Origin: Odobenus rosmarus divergens
Lineage: Eukaryota > Chordata > Mammalia > Carnivora > Odobenidae
Assembly (NCBI RefSeq): GCF_000321225.1
Contig: NW_004450277.1
Location: 1,087,860-1,151,859 of the forward strand
Length of the DNA stretch: 64,000 bases
Reading direction: 5' to 3'
A program made the position numbers and the translations under genes. Positions within the stretch are counted from its first letter, which is position 1; each line of letters starts with the position of its first letter. Positions 26,570-38,419 of the stretch are shown here, in pieces. The notes below the pieces were generated by a model, which made no database searches, was not told the origin of the DNA, and was given only the letters and a program-made list of their open reading frames with translations.

Positions 26570-28360
26570 CCCCTTGCCTTTAATCTGTATGTGTCCTCTA
26601 CTCTATGTGAGTCCATTGATAAATTAGAAATAAGAATCCATTTTGGCTTAGTTAGTATGAGATCAACCAGTGAAATGTTGCCTGAGTCAGGAGAGAGAGG
26701 TATAATGAAATGAACAAATTAAGTCTTGAATTCTGCTTTGAATGGGTGGACCTAATCTTTGCTTTGACTTTTCCTGTTATCCTTTTTGTATCCCCTTCAT
26801 ACTCATAAAGAGTGTATGTGGTCAGTATTGTTAGGCGCATGTTTTTTTGTCCACCTTATTTTTATATACAAAGTTAAATTGAAATCCTATATTTTTATTA
26901 TACCTTTCTGGCACAGGCAGTATTATTGGTACTTTATTTTTCTTGGATCTGTTTTAGAACATTCTCCAAAATCTTATTCATAGAACATTTTAGATTTGCC
27001 AGAATGTTTCAGATACATTTTTCTACTAAGTCCCAACAGTTGGGACTCCCCATCTCTTTGGGGGTCTTGGATAATGATCATGAAAGGTGCTGAAGATATT
27101 AGTCATTTCATATCCAAAATTCACACCTTCTTAGAAAATTTGCTCAGCCTTTCTCAGGGAACCTATTTCAATGGGCCCCAGCAAGAGAGAAGAAGGCCAG
27201 GAAACATTATTTTGGCTACAAGTGATTGGACCAGGGTGGATGACAAATGTGTATGTAGAGATTTAACTTCTTTGGATATGCAGGTTGGGTCCTGGTAAAC
27301 TGATGAATAGGAAAAGATGGAGGGAAAGAGAGAAGGAGGGAGGGAGGGAGAGAGAGAGATTTCTAGTTATTGCTTCTAGTCCCTTAGGCCTCATGTAATT
27401 ACTAACATTTCTTATAATAGGTCCTCCTTTTCTAAAGTGGGCTTGAGTGGGTGTATGTTTCCTATGACCTCATATCTAAGACCTGAAAATTATATGTAGG
27501 GCAAGTTTTCAGGCACAGAGGTACAAATAGAGGGTTTGTTCATTAGTAATACTTAATTAGTAAAGAGTAGGATAATGACAGTGACAGCAATTCTGATCCA
27601 CTTCAACAACTAGTTTTAGAGATGCCCAAGTGCTTAAGAGAAGCCATGTTCAAAGCAACTTTATGATGATATTTTGTATTTACAGATAGGTTCTAAGTTA
27701 GCTTCGATTACTCAGTGGCCCTTGGGAGTATGTAGATACTCATTACCCCAGTTTGGTACTTTTCAAACTTTTTAAAAATGGCCAATAAATATTATTAGAA
27801 AATGCAGTCAAACTAGTGGAAAATAATTATAGAGGGTAATAATTCAGATATTATCATTAAATAACCCCTCCCAAATAGCGCATGTCAGATAAATATGAAA
27901 AGCCTAGATGCCATTAAATAATATTTCCCGAGTCCAAGAATCAGGTCACGTAAGACTTAGGCACGTCTGAAATCCCTATCTTATGGCAAAATGGAAGCAC
28001 AGAAATGATAGGATAGCTATCTTTCAACATTCTTTTTTCCTGTCTTTCAACCTGGCAAAAGTTGGAAGGCAATTATTTGTAACTTCTACAAATTAAATTA
28101 CAATGCATAGTGAAAGTAAAATGTAGTTAACCAGTTTGAAGTAGTAAAATATAAATTTAGCAATGTATCTGTGTTCTTTGGTTAAGAATAGTGGCATAGC
28201 AAGCATGCCATGATGGGAAAGCTCACTCCCTCCCCGAAAAAGCCTATTTTAAGTAACATGCAACTAATGACTTGCAGACAGACAGAATATCCCCCCAGAG
28301 TTTGTACAAAGCCTATTTTTATTTTAAAAAGTTAAAAAGTATACAGTGAATATTAGGCAT
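26570..28360. other. Apparently unique sequence, no gene seen
   Basis: No recognisable exon. A purine-rich (GGGA)n/(GA)n stretch lies at about 27315-27360. Confidence 0.45.
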
Positions 28361-28364
28361 TACC

Positions 28365-28546
28365 CAAATTAAAAACTTTGGGGCTTCAAAGGACATCATG
28401 AAGCAAGTGTAAAGGTAATCCACAGAATGGGAGAAAATTTTTGCAAATCATATATGTAATAAGGGACTTGTATCTAGAATATATAAAGAACTATTGCAAC
28501 TCAATAATAAAAAGAAAACCCAATTAAAAAATGGACAGAAAATAGC
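28365..28546 (+). repeat. L1 ORF2 fragment left of the SSB retrocopy
   Basis: Sense L1 (CAAATCATATATGTAATAAG, TAAAGAACTATTGCAACTCA) that resumes at about 30703 after the retrocopy. Confidence 0.75.
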
Positions 28547-29017
28547 CCTTATCTTTTTGCACATTAGGCCAGCTGGTAGTGCTGGGAAGTCAATACACTG
28601 CAGTCTGCTGTCACTGTTAGTGATTGTGGCTCTGTGGACTGAGACCTTAAAGAGAGCCACAGTGGATGAAAATGGTGATAATGAAAAAAATGGCTGCTCT
28701 GGAGGCCAAACTGTCATCAAATTGAGTATGATTTTGGTGACTTCAATTTGCCACATGATAAAACTTTATTTTATTTTTTTTAACATGATAAAACTTTAAA
28801 GGCACAGATCAAACTGGATAAGGGTTGGTTACCTTTAAAGATAATGATAAAATTCATCTATCTATCTAACTGTAATGTAATAGCAGAGGCATTGAGCAAA
28901 TCAAAGGCAGGACTCATGGACATAAATGAAGCTAAAACTAAAATCAGAAGATCTCCAAGCAAACCTTACCCTGAAGTAACTGATGAGTATAAAAATGATG
29001 TTAAAAAAAAAGATCTG

Positions 29018-29208
29018 GGGCGCCTGGGTGGCTCAGTTGGTTAATTGACTGCCTTCAGCTCAGGTCATGATCCTGGAGTCTTGGGATTGAGTCCTGCATT
29101 GGGCTCCCTGCTCGGCAGGGAGTCTGCTTTTCCCTCTGACCCTCCCCCCTCTCATGCTCTCTCTCTCATTCTTTCTGTCAAATAAATAAATAAATAATCT
29201 TTTTTTTT
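29018..29208 (+). repeat. Sense Can-SINE with TSD, in the SSB pseudogene
   Basis: AAAAAAGATCTG on both flanks. Confidence 0.94.
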
Positions 29209-29480
29209 TTTAAAAAAGATCTGTTTATATTAAAACCTTCTCAACTGATACAATGCTTGATGACATAAAAGAGTGGTAAGAGATAAAGGTCAAATACTAG
29301 ATACTCAGATGGAAAGAACATTGCACAGAATATTTAAGGGATCAGTATATGCTGTGTTTGATAGTATTGAATCTAAGAAGTTTGTTGAGACTTCTGGCCA
29401 GAATACAGGGACCTGATAATACTTTTCAAGAAAGACTACTTTGAAAGGAGAAGAAACAGAAGCAGAAGAGGAAGAAGGAG

Positions 29481-29663
29481 GGGTGCCTGGGTGGCTCAGT
29501 TGGTTGTGTCTGCCTTAGGCTCAGGTCAAGATCCCGGAGTCCTGGGATCAAGCCCCATGTTGGGCTCTCTCCTCAGTGGGGAGCCTGCTTCTCCCTCTCC
29601 CTCTGCCTGCTTGTGCTCCCTCTCTCTCTGTCAAGTAAATAAATAAAATCTTTAAAAAAAAAA
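29481..29663 (+). repeat. Sense Can-SINE at a deletion in the SSB pseudogene
   Basis: Left flank GAAGAGGAAGAAGGAG and right flank GTTACCTGGGAAG do not match, and La sequence is missing between them. Confidence 0.92.
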
Positions 29664-29989
29664 GTTACCTGGGAAGTACTAAACCACGACATGGAACAAG
29701 AAGCATTGAAAAAAGTCATGAATCAACAAGAATCCCTAAACAAAAGGAAGTCTAAATGCCTCAGATTTAAAGGAAAAAGAAAGGGAAATTAAGCTGCCTA
29801 GGATGGGTAAAGGAAAAGTTCAGTTTCAGGGCAAGAAAATGAAATGTGATCGTGATTATAAAGGGGATAAAAATGGTGCAGCTGGACGAGGAAAATGAGC
29901 AAGAGAAGAAACAAAGAAGAACCTGCACTGAAACAACAGAAAATAGAAAATGGTGCTGGAGACCAGTAGTTTAGGAAACAAACTGTTTA

Positions 29990-29999
29990 TTCATTTTAT

Positions 30000-30030
<31 letters not shown>

Positions 30031-30410
30031 TTTTTTTAGTTTCAGATATAGAGTTCAATAATTTATCAGTTGTGTATAACACCCAGTGCTCATCACATCA
30101 TGTGCCCTCCTTAATTCCCATCACCCAGTTACCCCACCTCCCCCACCTCCCCTCCAGCAACCCTCAGTTTGTTTCCTATAGTTAAGAGTCTCTTATGGTT
30201 TTTCTCCCTCTCTGACAACTTCCCATTCAGTTTTCCCTCCTTTCCCCTATGATCTTCTGTGCTGTTTCTAATATTCCACATACGAGTGAAACCATATGAT
30301 ACTTGTCTTTTTCTGATTGACTTATTTCGCTCAGCATAATGCCCTCCAGTTCCACCCATGTCGAAGTAAATGGTAAGTATTCATCCCTCCTGATGGCTGA
30401 GTAATATTCA
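29990..30410 (-). mobile_element. Antisense L1 3' end in the SSB pseudogene 3' UTR
   Basis: AACACCCAGTGCTCATCACA and TTAAGAGTCTCTTATGG landmarks. ATTCATTTTA-type sequence is on both sides. Confidence 0.8.
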
Positions 30411-30702
30411 TTTTAATTAGATTTTAAGTTGCTTTTCTCTTTGGAGGCTTTTAAAAAGAAAACTGAATTAGGTCCCCTTCAGTGTCACTTGTAAGAAAGG
30501 AAAATTTTTTTGTTGTTTAATGTGTCTTTTTTTGTTATCCAAATGAAGATTTAAAAAACGTTTGGTTCTGTTTGTGTTATTTTAGATGATTTAAGAGTCA
30601 AAAGAAAGATTCTTCCACTAAATTACTTTTATAATATGAGAATGTTTTAGTACAAACTAATAAAATGTATATATGTGAAAAGCAAAAAAAAAAAAAAATA
30701 AA

Positions 30703-31105
30703 CGAAAGATCTGATAGACATTTCTCCAAAGAAGATATGCAAATAACCTGTAAACACAAGAGAAAAATGTGCAACATCACTAGTCATCAGATAAATGCAA
30801 GTCAAAACCATAATGATATACCATTTCATACTCATTAGGATAGCCATAATCAGAAGGGCAGGTAATAACAAGTTTTAGCGTGGATGTGGAGAACTTGGAA
30901 CCCTCATACCCTGCTAGTGGGTATATAAAAATGGTGCAGCTATATTGGAAAACAATCTAGCAATTCCTCAAGTGTTAAACATAGATTTACTATAGTTTGA
31001 TCTGACAGTTGCACTTCTAGGTATATATGCAAGAGAAATGAAAACATACTTCCAAAGACTTGTACACGAATGTTCGTAGCACCATTATTGATAATAAATA
31101 GCCCA
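30703..31105 (+). repeat. L1 ORF2 fragment right of the SSB retrocopy
   Basis: Begins near GATCTGATAGACATTTCTCC and is the direct continuation of the L1 at 28365-28546. Confidence 0.75.
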
Positions 31106-31194
31106 GGTCACATGCCTGCACCCTGGGAGCAACTTTGGATTGTCCAGACTCATTCCTACAACCAAAATAAGAATCATGTTGAAAAAGTGTTGAG

Positions 31195-31393
31195 GGGCGC
31201 CTGGGTGACTCAGTCATTAAGTGTCTGCCTTCAGCTCGGGTCGTGATCCCAGGGTCCTGGGATTGAGTCCTGCATCAGGCTCCCTGCTTGGCAGGAAGCC
31301 TGCTTCTCCCTCTCCCGCTCCCCTTGCTTGTGTTCCCTCTCTTGCTCTCTCTCTCTCTCTCTGTCAAATAGATAAATAAAATCTTAAAAAAAA
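31195..31393 (+). repeat. Sense Can-SINE with TSD
   Basis: AAAAAGTGTTGAG on both flanks. Confidence 0.95.
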
Positions 31394-31399
31394 AAAAAA

Positions 31400-32500
31400 G
31401 TGTTGAGAAGCCAATTATCTGACAGTTGTCCATTGACCAGTTTTGAGATTCAGCAGAGAACCTCTTCTTTAAATGGGACTGGAGCTAGAGTAGATTTTCA
31501 GGGACAGAATCAGAGTAATTGGCCTAGCCTTAGAGATACCACTAGAAAGCGTACAGGTGTATTGTGAGGAGACACTGCACTACAACCTACAGTGCTTGCT
31601 TTTCGAAGAAACAAGGGAGACGCTGCTCTTGGGTTACAGTTCAAGGAAAAAAAATCGATATTTTTTCAGCAGTGTCTCAGGTTCAGAGCCATCTCAACCC
31701 TGATTCCCAGGCAGAGAAGACAGGAGAGAAGTCTCCTTTCCCTCTAAGAGTGGGCTGAAGTGAGGGAGAGAGTGAATTGGGGCATGCCATTGTAACAAGG
31801 TCAGTTGACTATAGGTGACTTGGGGTGACTGTATTGAAGGAAGCAGGATCAGCACCATCTATAGTCACTTAAATAAAGGAAGATTTATATATTACTTCAA
31901 CACTTACTGTATACATTGAATGTAGGATCCTGCTGTCAGCTTGGCGTATTGTCAGGATCTCACTGAGCTTCACTTATCAACTCTATGTGCCATAATTGTT
32001 AAAACGGTACCACTGGTTCAATCCATGGCTTCCAGAATTCATTTAAGCGGTTTAAATTGGCAGCTGGTGTTGTGATAATGAGACAACACAAGGACATCTA
32101 TTATCCTTCAGGAAATGACATTACCACCATATCCAATGAATAATCAACTACTATAAATTATAGCTACTAAATACCTCTCAAATCTATCCACTTTGCCATC
32201 TTTGCTGTCTTGACTTTGGTCCAAACCACCTCTTTCTCCTGGCGCATTATAATACCTTTTGTCTATTCTCTCCCTGTCTACTTCCAGTTTCAATGCATTT
32301 TATGTACTCAGTACAGAGCTATTAAAAAAGTGCAGACCTGACCACATCATTCCCTGCTTAAAATACTTAATGGCTTCCTATTCCTCTTCAGTTAAAGATT
32401 AAAATGGGTCTATTAGCCTCTGCCCTATTAGTCTGTTGGTCTCTGCCCATGTCTCCAACATCATCCTTTGTCCTGCTATCTGCCCACAAGCTCTGTTTCT
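31400..32500. other. Apparently unique sequence, no gene seen
   Basis: No conserved frame. The open frame at 31564-31758 has no family features. Confidence 0.4.
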
Positions 32501-32504
32501 TCAT

Positions 32505-32760
32505 TTTTCTTTCTTTGTGTGTGGATGTCCAGTTGTTCCAGCACTCTTTGTTGAAGAAACTATCTTTTCTCCATTGAATTGATTTCCCTCCTTTGTCAAA
32601 GATCAGTTGACTATATTTATGTAGGTCTGTTTCTGAGCTCTCCATTCTGTTCCATTGATCTACTTGTCTATTTTTTTTAACAATACCACACTGTCTTGAT
32701 TACTGTAGCTCTATAGTAAATCTATATGTCTGGTAATGTCAGTCCTCAGACTGTTCTCTA
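32505..32760 (-). repeat. Antisense L1 ORF2 fragment
   Basis: TCCATTCTGTTCCATTGATC and preceding CAAAGATCAGTTGACTATA are standard reverse L1 landmarks. Confidence 0.8.
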
Positions 32761-33018
32761 AATAACGTATATGTTTTAACAATAATATGTACACACCAAA
32801 TTGGCACTTCTTTTATTATTTATGCTTTAATATACATTGTATTCTACAGGGAGGTTAATTGAAGAATTCCAAGTTTTACAGTCTGCATCGATGTATGTGG
32901 ATTCAGATACATGTATTTATTTTAAAAATCAGTTCATCATGATTCAGCTTGCTTCAGGTCCCATTCATGTTTCCAAACCCTCAAGTACTATGTATTTCTG
33001 TGTTTAAATAGTGGATTT

Positions 33019-33072
33019 GAACTCGACAATGAGTGCTCGCTTCGGCAGCACATATACTGAACTCGACAATGA
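33019..33072 (+). pseudogene. RNU6: 26-nt U6 snRNA 5' fragment with perfect 14-bp TSDs
   Basis: Positions 33033-33058 match the first 26 nt of U6 snRNA, beginning GTGCTCGCTTCGGCAGCA. The fragment is flanked on both sides by the identical 14-mer GAACTCGACAATGA (33019-33032 and 33059-33072). There is no poly(A) tail and no L1 body attached. This is a 3'-truncated, tail-less retroposed snRNA piece; the perfect duplications suggest it is fairly recent. It is too short to be transcribed as U6. Confidence 0.9.
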
Positions 33073-33910
33073 TACCAGAGTGATTGTAAAGGTGAAGGAA
33101 TAGCACTAGAGTTAGTTAATTCAGTTCTGTCACTCTCTGTGATCAAATTTGTGTTTAACTATCCAAACGGTGAAAGAGAATGCAAGTTGTAATATTTTTG
33201 TTAGTACCAATTTCAATACATATATGAAATATTTTTCTGGATTTGAATTGTATCTTTAAAATTGAAATTTATTCTTCTTTTAGGTCTTATTTTAAAATTA
33301 AAAAATAAATTAAGGAAATTATTACTAATTTTACACAATTATTATAGACAGATTTTGTTGTATGGCAAGAAAAAGTGGCCCACTCTGGATATCAACTATG
33401 ACAGGGACTCCCCCTACCCTATTCTACTCCATCTTCCATGGATTACTGTCACTGGGGAGAGGAGAGGCAGAGAGTACAACTCTCTTTATGTGACTGGGCA
33501 ACACTGCACCATGCTCTTGCTCTGTGAGATAATTGTCTTTTGTGTGGCAGGTGTTCAAATCCTAGCTTGTTCACGGGGTACATGTGTGGTTCTTTGAGAT
33601 GCTCTTCAGGTACCTCCTACTGCCAAGTGTGTCTTTTTCCTCAGTGTTATTAAGATAGAATTGACAGGTAACATTGTGTAAGCTTGAGGTGTACAATGTG
33701 ATGATATGATACATGTGTGTATTACGAGAGGATTACCACAATAAGGTTAGTTAACACATCTATCACCTCACATAATTATTATTATCATTTTTTTGGTGAG
33801 AACATTTGTGATCTACTCTCTTAGCAATTTTCAAGTATGTAACACAGTATTATTAACTGTAGTCACCATGGTGTATGTTACGTTACATCCCCAGAGCTTA
33901 TTCATTTTTT

Positions 33911-34081
33911 AAAAGATTGTATTTATTTGAGAGAGACTGAAAGCAAGAGAGATCACAGAGGGAGAGGGAGAAGTAGCCTCGCCGCTGAGCGGAGAGCCCG
34001 TTGCAGGGCTCGATTCCAGCACCCTGAGATCATGACCGGAGCCTAAGGCAGATGCTTAACTGACTGAGCCACCCAGGCACC
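33911..34081 (-). repeat. Antisense Can-SINE
   Basis: TTATTCAT-type flanks, and the head ends GAGCCACCCAGGCACCC. Confidence 0.92.
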
Positions 34082-34380
34082 CTGAGATTATTCATCTTAT
34101 AACTGAAAGTTTGTACCCAGCATCTCCCCATTCCCTCCAGCTCCTGGCAACTACCATTCTCCTCTCTAACTGTGAGTGTAACTCTGAGTTTGGCTTTTTC
34201 AGTTTCTGCATATAAATGAGAGCATATGGTATTTGTCTTTTTCTGTGAATTATTTCACTTAGCATAATTCCCTCGAGGCCTCTGTTTTGTTGCAAAAGGC
34301 AGGATTTCCTTATTTTTTAAGGCTGAATAATATTCCATTGTGCGTGTGTATCTATATTTATATTTATATCACATTTTCTT

Positions 34381-35064
34381 TTTTTAGTTCTATTTTTTTA
34401 AATTTTTTATTGTTAATGTTAATCACCATACATTACATCATTAGTTTTTGATGTAGTGTTCCATGATTCATTGTTTGTGCATAACACCCAGTGCTCCACG
34501 CAGAATGTGCCCTCTTTAATGCCCATCACCAGGCTAACCCATCCCCCCACCCCCGTCCCCTCTAGAACCCTCACTTTGTTTTTCAGAGTCCATCATCTCT
34601 AATGGTTCGTCTCCCCCTCCGACTTACTCCCCTTCTTCCCTTCCTGCTATCTTCTTCTTTTTTTTTCTTAACATATATTGCATTATTTGTTTCAGAATTA
34701 CAGATCTGTGATTCAACAGTCTTGTACAATTCACAGCGCTCACCATAGCACAGACCCTCCCCAATGTCTATCGCCCAGCCACCCCATCCCTCCCACCCCC
34801 ACCACTCCAGCAACCCTCAGTTTATTTCCTGAGATTAAGAATTCCTCATATCAGTGAGGAATCAGTCATATGATACATGTCTTTCTCTGATTGACTTATT
34901 TCACTCAGCATAACACCCTCCAGTTCCATCCACGTCGTTGCAAATGGCAAGATCTCATTCCTTTTGATGGCTGCATAATATTCCATTGTGTATATATACC
35001 ACATCTTCTTTATCCATTCATCTGTCGATGGACATCTTGGCTCTTTCCACAGTTTGGCTATTGT
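34381..35064 (-). mobile_element. Younger antisense L1 nested in an old L1, with TSD
   Basis: TATCACATTTTCTTT at about 34366-34380 and 35065-35079 brackets a truncated L1 3' end. Confidence 0.9.
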
Positions 35065-35730
35065 ATATCACATTTTCTTTATTCATTCATCCATTGACAG
35101 ATACTTAGGTTGTTTTCATGTCTTGGCTATTGTAAATAATGCTTCAGTGAAGATGGGAGTGCAGATGTCTTTTTAAGATAGTTTTATAATTTCCTTTGGA
35201 TATATACCCAGAAGTGGGATTGCTAGATTGTATGGTAGTTCTTATTTTAATTTAAATTTTATTTATTTTATTATTTTTATAATAATAATATATAATATTT
35301 TATTAGGTTTATTCACCTAACTTTTTTTGAGTATAGTTGACACACAGTGTTCGGATGTACAGCTTAGTGAATTGGCAAGTTTATACATTATACTATGTTC
35401 ACCACAAGTGTAGCTACCATCTGTCCCTATTTTTAATTTTTTGAGGAACCTTCCATAATAGTAGCCTCCCACACTGTTTACCGTAGTGGCTATGCCAATT
35501 TTCCTCTCCACCAACAGTTACACAAGGGTTCTTTTCACCATATCCTTGCTAGCACTTGATATCTCTTTATTTTTTTGATGGTAGCCATTCTTAGAGGAGT
35601 GAAATGAGATCTCATTATAGTTTTGCTTTGCATTTCCCTGATAATTAGTGATGTTTAGCACCTTTTCTTATATACGTTGGCCATTTGTATGTCTTTGGAA
35701 AAATGTGCATCCAGGTATTTTGCACATTTT

Positions 35731-35942
35731 ATTTTATTTATTTATTTTATTTTTTTTTAAAGATTTTATTTATTTGACAGAGAGTGAGAGAGCACAAGCA
35801 GGGGAAGCAGCAGGCAGAAGGAGAGGGAGAAGCAGGCTCCCCGCTGAACAGAGAGCCCGATGCGGGGCTCGATCCCAGGACCCTGGGATCATGACCTGAG
35901 CTGAAGGCAGCTGCTTAACTGACTGAGCCACCCAGGCGCCCC
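35731..35942 (-). repeat. Antisense Can-SINE with TSD
   Basis: TATTTTGCACATTTTA is on both flanks. Confidence 0.95.
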
Positions 35943-36039
35943 TATTTTGCACATTTTAAAATTGGGTTGTTTGAATTTCTCCTATTGAGTTGTATGATTT
36001 CCTTATATATTTTGGATATTAAACAATTAGGGGAGTATG

Positions 36040-37030
36040 GACCTCATAACAATATGAATATGATTCAAAAACTGTTGAGTGTATTTGATGTTATGGTGTT
36101 TAGATGGGGCATTGGATATCACTATTATCAGAGTTCAAGAAAAGACCATGAGTCCATCTGTTCTAAGCAGATAAAAAATGACAAAACCACTAACCATTAA
36201 GAATGCAATACACATTATTTATTAAGGAGACAAGTAAGCAGACACCTTCCCCACCTAACTACAGAACAAAAAATAACTGAAAGGACATTTAGATTCAGAG
36301 TGGTTATAGAAGATAAAGCATGATGGATACATCATCCAATGGAATGGATACATCCCAGGAGACTACTGCCCCCTGAGTACCAGTAATTATATACATTTTG
36401 ATTTTAAGAATTTAAGAACTAGAGAATTGAATTCTTAAGTGGATTGGTGGGTCCCAATGTGGTTCATAATATAGTTTGAGCCAGTCTGTAATAAAATGGG
36501 AAAAACTGTAATAATGCAATGAGATTTTAAGAAATCTGAATGAATTTAGTTAAAAATCTGACCTTTTAAAACCCTTACTATGTCATATGTACATATTACT
36601 TGATGATAAAATTTAACTTTTGGAATGATGGTGATATTTAATGATAAATTAATAAATGATGATGATAATTGGCAAACTTTTGTAAATCAAAAAAATATAT
36701 TTTTTAAATTTACTGATCTAAGAGAGCCAGGACTAGAAGAACATAACAGAGGTCAATATAAATGAAAAGTAAATGTCAGTTTAAGCCATAAAAAATCTCA
36801 TGGCAAGACAGAGGATAGTATTGAGAACAAACTGTATGAGGGACAAGTGTGTAAAAGTTTTTCTGTAGGATATTTTTTGTTTGTTTTCAAGTTGTGTTGT
36901 TTGATTTGATTTATATATCATCAAAGTAATCTTACTGTATATGTAACTATAACCAATTGAGAAAATTACATGGTACCCATTTGTCTTCATTGTCTTCATA
37001 TCATTGAGATTCTATTTATGTACTTATCTA
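36040..37030. other. Apparently unique A/T-rich sequence, no gene seen
   Basis: No coding pattern or RNA gene recognised. Confidence 0.4.
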
Positions 37031-37034
37031 AGAA

Positions 37035-37430
37035 AAGTGAGAAGGTTCATAACATAATAACGAACATACTATATGCCAAAAATTTGTGGAACACTGCTAA
37101 AGCTGTGTATAGAAGGAAACTTATAGCTTTAAAATACTCGTATTTGAAATGAAGAAAGGCTAAAAACATAAACAGTGAGATAAACATCACCTAACGTTAG
37201 AAAAAGAAGAGGATGTTGAAACCAAAAGAGTAGAAGTAAGACATTATACACCTAAAACTGAATTTTATGGCATGTAAAGTTGTTTGAAAAACAAGTGGAA
37301 AAAAAAAAACAAGTGGAAATAAAAGCATTAATGAAGATATTAAAGAAATGGAAACTAGACTAAAAATTAACAAAGAAAATTTGTTTTTTAAAGATTAATC
37401 AAAGTAATAAGTAAATAGACTTACCAAGAA
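37035..37430 (+). repeat. Old sense L1 ORF2 fragment
   Basis: AGAAGGAAACTTATAGCTTT and AACAGTGAGATAAACATC landmarks, broken frame. Confidence 0.65.
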
Positions 37431-37454
37431 AAAAAGAGAAGAGCTATAAATAAA

Positions 37455-37900
37455 CAATGTCTTCCAAACGGCCAACAGACACATGAAAAAGTGCTCAACG
37501 TCACTCGGCATCAGGGAAATACAAATCAAAACCTCAATGAGATACCACCTCACACCAGTCAGAATGGCTAAAATTAACAAGTCAGGAAATGACAGATGTT
37601 GGCGAGGATGCAGAGAAAGGGGAACCCTCCAACACTGTTGGTGGGAATGCAGGCTGGTGCAGCCACTCTGGAAAACAGTGTGGAGGTTCCTCAAAAAGTT
37701 GAAAATAGAGCTACCGTATGATCCAGCAATTGCACTACTGGGTATTTACCCCAAAGATACAAATGTAGTGATCTGAAGGTGCACCTGCACCCCAATGTTT
37801 ATAGCAGCAATGTCCACAATATCCAAGCTATGGAAGGGCCTAGATGTCCATCAACAGATGAATGGATAAAGAAGATGTGGTATATATATAAAATGGATCC
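37455..37900 (+). repeat. Sense L1 ORF2 C-terminal fragment
   Basis: The frame at 37483-37776 reads [20 protein letters not shown] and [12 protein letters not shown], the conserved L1 ORF2 C-terminal domain. Confidence 0.88.
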
Positions 37901-38294
37901 TTATTCATCAACCAGACAAGTTCATGTATATTCTCCTGAGATGTCCTGTTTGCTACAATTTCTTTCCATTTGTTGATTTTGTTCTGTTCAGGCAGATTGC
38001 CTTCTCACAAACACTCACTGGTTGAAATCCTAACACATTTCAGAAGGCACCACTATAATCTTAAACTCAGTCATGATTTTCCCAGAATACTTGGTTTCAC
38101 CTTTCCCTCTCCTGAATTCCATGACAACTTTCCTGAGTTTCTTGTTCCAGTCTTCCATGTTATGGATTTTTAGTGTGCTGATTATATCCCCTTTCCAAGG
38201 GGGAGGTTCTGAGTTGTCCTTATCAATTCATCATTTGGTGTATTGAGTGTTCAATCTCTTAAAGAACAAACGAGTCAGAAAACTGGCAATGAGC

Positions 38295-38300
38295 TTTATT
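38295..38300 (-). terminator. Alternative polyadenylation signal AATAAA of DEFB127 (farther)
   Basis: A second minus-strand AATAAA lies about 120 nt past the DEFB127 stop, a distance close to that used in DEFB128. The choice between the two sites cannot be made from sequence alone. Confidence 0.45.
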
Positions 38301-38371
38301 AGAATCTGCTGTAAGGTCATTCTGGAGGTCAAGGAATCAGAAGGGAGAAGATGTGGACCTCTTCATCTTAC

Positions 38372-38377
38372 TTTATT
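38372..38377 (-). terminator. Polyadenylation signal AATAAA of DEFB127 (nearer)
   Basis: On the minus strand an AATAAA lies about 43 nt after the DEFB127 stop. A second copy sits at 38295-38300, so either or both could be used. Confidence 0.6.
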
Positions 38378-38419
38378 GGAATAGGGTGAGAAATAAAGGA
38401 AAAGAAAATTATACTTGAT

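Larger units (their letters stand above)
28550..30702 (+). pseudogene. SSB: Processed pseudogene of La autoantigen (SSB), nested in L1
   Basis: Retrocopy of SSB/La, the RNA chaperone that binds the 3' U tails of Pol III transcripts. The start codon is lost (GTG-GAT-GAA at 28662). Clear La matches are ENGDNEK (28668), IVEALSKSK-like sequence with [11 protein letters not shown] (28870-28970), [11 protein letters not shown], and the end EENGAGDQ-like sequence with TAG at 29967. The 3' UTR runs on to AATAAA near 30658 and a poly(A) tail at about 30685-30699. It is cut by a SINE (29018-29205), by a second SINE (29481-29663) where roughly 90 codons covering RRM2 are missing, by a 14-nt T-rich insert (28769-28782) and by an antisense L1 (29990-30410). 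L1 ORF2 sequence flanks both ends in register, so the copy landed inside an L1. Many stops; not functional. The 5' limit is approximate. Confidence 0.9.
33640..36030 (-). repeat. Old antisense L1 hosting three later insertions
   Basis: Continuous old L1 at 33640-34380, 35065-35240 and 35430-36030, interrupted by SINEs at 33911 and 35731 and a young L1 at 34381. 35250-35430 is another older L1-like piece. Confidence 0.75.
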
